The position numbers and the translations under genes are program-made. From an uncultured Prevotella sp. (GTDB lineage: Bacteria > Bacteroidota > Bacteroidia > Bacteroidales > Bacteroidaceae), in assembly GCA_900317685.1 (NCBI GenBank), contig ONHQ01000015.1, positions 1 to 62,041 on the forward strand: DNA of 62,041 bases, in the 5' to 3' direction. This document shows, in pieces, positions 60,534 to 62,041 of the stretch; position 1 is the first letter of the stretch; each line of letters begins with the position of its first letter. The notes under the pieces are model-generated. The model was not told the origin of the DNA. It made no database searches and saw only the letters and a list, made by a program, of their open reading frames with translations.

Positions 60534-61562
60534 ATGAAGAAATTAGCTTTTGGCCTGCTTGGCCTTGTGATGATCATCAGCTGCGGACGCCCTCAGAGCC
60601 GCAAGCCGGTGAGGAGTGAGTTCAGAAATGATGTGGTCATCAAGACGACACCGGTCCTCGACCAGGGGCGCAGCCCGCTCTGCTGGGCTTATGCCATGCT
60701 GGCGACCATCGAGTCGGAGCATCTCATGCAGGGCGACTCGGTGCATCTCTCCGTCGACTATCTGGCCAGGATGCTGCTCAAGGACGAGGCGACGCATTAC
60801 TATTTCAACCGCAGCGATGGCCGCATCTCTCTGCGCGGCATGGCGTCGATGGTCTTTGATCTCATGGCGATGTACGGCATGCTGCCCTACGACAGCTATT
60901 ATAATAACGAGCCGGTCGACTATCCTGTCGTGGCCCGCACAGTGCAGCAGATTGCCCGTGCAAGCGCTTCTCTCGGCATGCTCAACGGACGCGTCGACAA
61001 AGCGCTCGACGAGCACATCGGCTATCTGCCCGGCACCATCATGATGTTGGGAGCCCGCTACACGCCCCTGGAGTTTGCCCATAGCGTATGCCGTCCCGAG
61101 GAATATCTCTCGCTGACGAGCTTCTCCCATCATCCTTTCGGCAAGCCGTTTATCTTGGAGGTCCCTGACAATCAGATGCGCGACTATTTCCTCAACGTCC
61201 CTATCGACTCGCTCATGCGTACCGTCGTTCATGCGCTCAAGCACGGCCATTCTGTCTGTTGGGAGGGCGACATCAGCGAACCGGGCTTTGACTTTCAGCG
61301 CGGTGTCGCCGTACTGCAAAACGACAAGGCTGACTATGACCAGTTCGACCGGCAGCGCGCCTTCGAGACCTTTCGCACCACCGACGACCATTGCATGGAG
61401 CTCTGCGGACTGGCCCATGACCGGCAAGGCCACCGCTTCTTCATCGCAAAAAACTCATGGGGCAACGGCAACCCCTTCGACGGGTTCATGTATCTCAGCT
61501 ATCAGTACGTCAAACTCAAAACTATTGCTGTATACCTCAGCAAGGAGGCAATAGGGAAATAA
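60534..61562 (+). CDS. Papain-like (C1 family) cysteine peptidase, lipoprotein
   Basis: A protein of 342 residues with a lipoprotein signal peptide (AFGLLGLVMIISC). The C1 active site is complete: Gln44 and Cys50 in VLDQGRSPLCWAYAMLATIE, His286 in TTDDHCMELCGL and Asn in IAKNSWGNGNPF. The order and the Glu-Ser after the Cys helix resemble bleomycin-hydrolase/C1B peptidases of Bacteroidota. It would act outside the cytoplasm, anchored to a membrane. MKKLAFGLLG at 60534 is the only start giving a signal peptide without extra hydrophobic residues. No propeptide is evident. Confidence 0.88.
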   Translation: MKKLAFGLLGLVMIISCGRPQSRKPVRSEFRNDVVIKTTPVLDQGRSPLCWAYAMLATIESEHLMQGDSVHLSVDYLARMLLKDEATHYYFNRSDGRISLRGMASMVFDLMAMYGMLPYDSYYNNEPVDYPVVARTVQQIARASASLGMLNGRVDKALDEHIGYLPGTIMMLGARYTPLEFAHSVCRPEEYLSLTSFSHHPFGKPFILEVPDNQMRDYFLNVPIDSLMRTVVHALKHGHSVCWEGDISEPGFDFQRGVAVLQNDKADYDQFDRQRAFETFRTTDDHCMELCGLAHDRQGHRFFIAKNSWGNGNPFDGFMYLSYQYVKLKTIAVYLSKEAIGK

Positions 61563-61640
61563 CACCAAACCTTCACGCTGACAATTAGGCAACAAGAAAG
61601 CTTTAAAAATAACTTTCTGATTCATTTCAAAGCAAGAAGA

Positions 61641-61674
61641 TAGCTTTTTACAGCTAACTTCTTGCTTTTTTAAA
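61641..61674 (+). terminator. Terminator after the C1 peptidase gene
   Basis: A stem of AAGCAAGAAG and TAGCT with their complements (one bulged or mismatched position), followed by a T-run, about 80 bp after the stop codon. Confidence 0.7.
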
Positions 61675-61684
61675 TTATTATACT

Positions 61685-61692
61685 TAATTTTG
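61685..61692 (+). promoter_or_regulatory. Promoter -7 box for the exported-protein fragment
   Basis: TAATTTTG, 23 bp before the ATG at 61716. Confidence 0.55.
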
Positions 61693-61715
61693 CAGATAAA
61701 TTAATTCTTAATCAT

Positions 61716-61967
61716 ATGAAGATGAAAAAATTTCTACATCTATTCTTAATTTGCGTCTTTACATTGATAGGTTTAGAGCAAGCCAATGCAGAGGATGTTG
61801 TGTACAAGACTTTGGATTTTGCAAAGGCATCAGAGAGTAAAAAAATCTATTCTTACGCATACGACTGGACGGCGACAGATAATGGGGATACTTGGCTTAT
61901 ACACACGTTTAATAATAATGGAAGCAAGTGGAAGTTTATTAGATACTCAACTTTCGCAAGTGAATAA
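61716..61967 (+). pseudogene. Truncated exported protein, N-terminal remnant
   Basis: 83 codons only. A signal peptide (FLHLFLICVFTLIGLEQANA) is followed by DVVYKTLDFAKASESKKIYS and YAYDWTATDNGDTWLIHTFN, the kind of opening found in long Bacteroidota surface proteins with choice-of-anchor domains. It stops abruptly at STFASE with no folded domain completed. The region is AT-rich, and a new promoter box lies 60 bp downstream. A frameshift or an insertion may have cut the gene; the rest is not visible in the remaining 74 bp. Confidence 0.6.
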
Positions 61968-62026
61968 TCCGAGATATATAGGTGCATAAAAATAGCTAAA
62001 GGCTTCCGTAAATCGCGGAAAATCAG

Positions 62027-62034
62027 TATCTTTG
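62027..62034 (+). promoter_or_regulatory. Promoter -7 box at the window edge
   Basis: TATCTTTG followed by TAGTGTC at the end of the window. A gene should start just beyond, perhaps that of an element inserted into the truncated gene. Confidence 0.45.
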
Positions 62035-62041
62035 TAGTGTC

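Overview
The window comes from a Prevotella-like member of the Bacteroidota (order Bacteroidales). The reasons are the recurring promoter -7 box TAnnTTTG, the near absence of Shine-Dalgarno motifs, a fused SecDF, the type IX secretion protein PorZ, STN/carboxypeptidase-regulatory/beta-barrel outer-membrane proteins with an ECF sigma and DUF4974 anti-sigma pair, tandem FKBP isomerases, and exported proteins whose mature form starts with Gln. It is mostly ordinary chromosome. I see no prophage, CRISPR array, rRNA or intact insertion sequence.

Layout. Positions 1-3.7 kb hold the edge of an AAA-ATPase-like gene, a DUF4294 protein and a YejM-like membrane sulfatase homologue. From 3.7 to 15.6 kb lies a cell-envelope region: glycosyltransferases, a LicD protein, a WaaP-type LPS kinase, an LpxL-like acyltransferase and an MsbA-like exporter, led by miaB. 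From 15.8 to 20.5 kb an ECF sigma/anti-sigma pair and a large outer-membrane protein flank a HigBA toxin-antitoxin pair. Positions 21.3-24.1 kb hold a flippase and a GT2 enzyme. Positions 24.2-32.6 kb hold an outer-membrane barrel, a sirtuin, three tandem FKBP isomerases, an Lrp-type regulator, an amidotransferase-dipeptidase fusion, a glutaminyl-cyclase-like enzyme and HU. Positions 32.8-38.9 kb hold a rhomboid protease, a membrane-anchored EEP protein, SecDF and an ADP-ribosylglycohydrolase, followed by tRNA-Arg(CCT) and trpS. From 45.6 down to 40.5 kb runs a sugar-nucleotide operon (DegT, RfbF, LicD, UXS-like, UDP-glucose dehydrogenase). From 54.2 down to 46.3 kb runs leuS-yitT-rdgB-porZ-mannosyltransferase. 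From 54.5 to 56.7 kb is ahpCF behind an OxyR-like site. The last 5 kb hold two small unknown proteins, a TrmH-type methylase, sufE, a U32 peptidase, a C1 peptidase and a truncated exported protein.

How the genes fit together. Most named functions serve the envelope: sugar-nucleotide supply, glycan assembly, lipid A acylation and flipping, and export through Sec, T9SS and N-terminal Gln cyclisation.

The least expected content is between the genes. At least eight intergenic spots carry degenerate tandem arrays with a period of 22 bp, exact in five of them. Each array has its own private unit sequence, and several start inside the 3' end of a coding sequence and repeat its stop codon. Two ~345-bp regions about 45 kb apart share both ends, carry such arrays inside, and each lies about 10 bp beyond the stop codon of an unrelated gene; one contains a perfect 52-bp palindrome. 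Another spacer holds twelve CTATAG hexamers at 9-bp spacing. These patterns are the best candidates for something undescribed.
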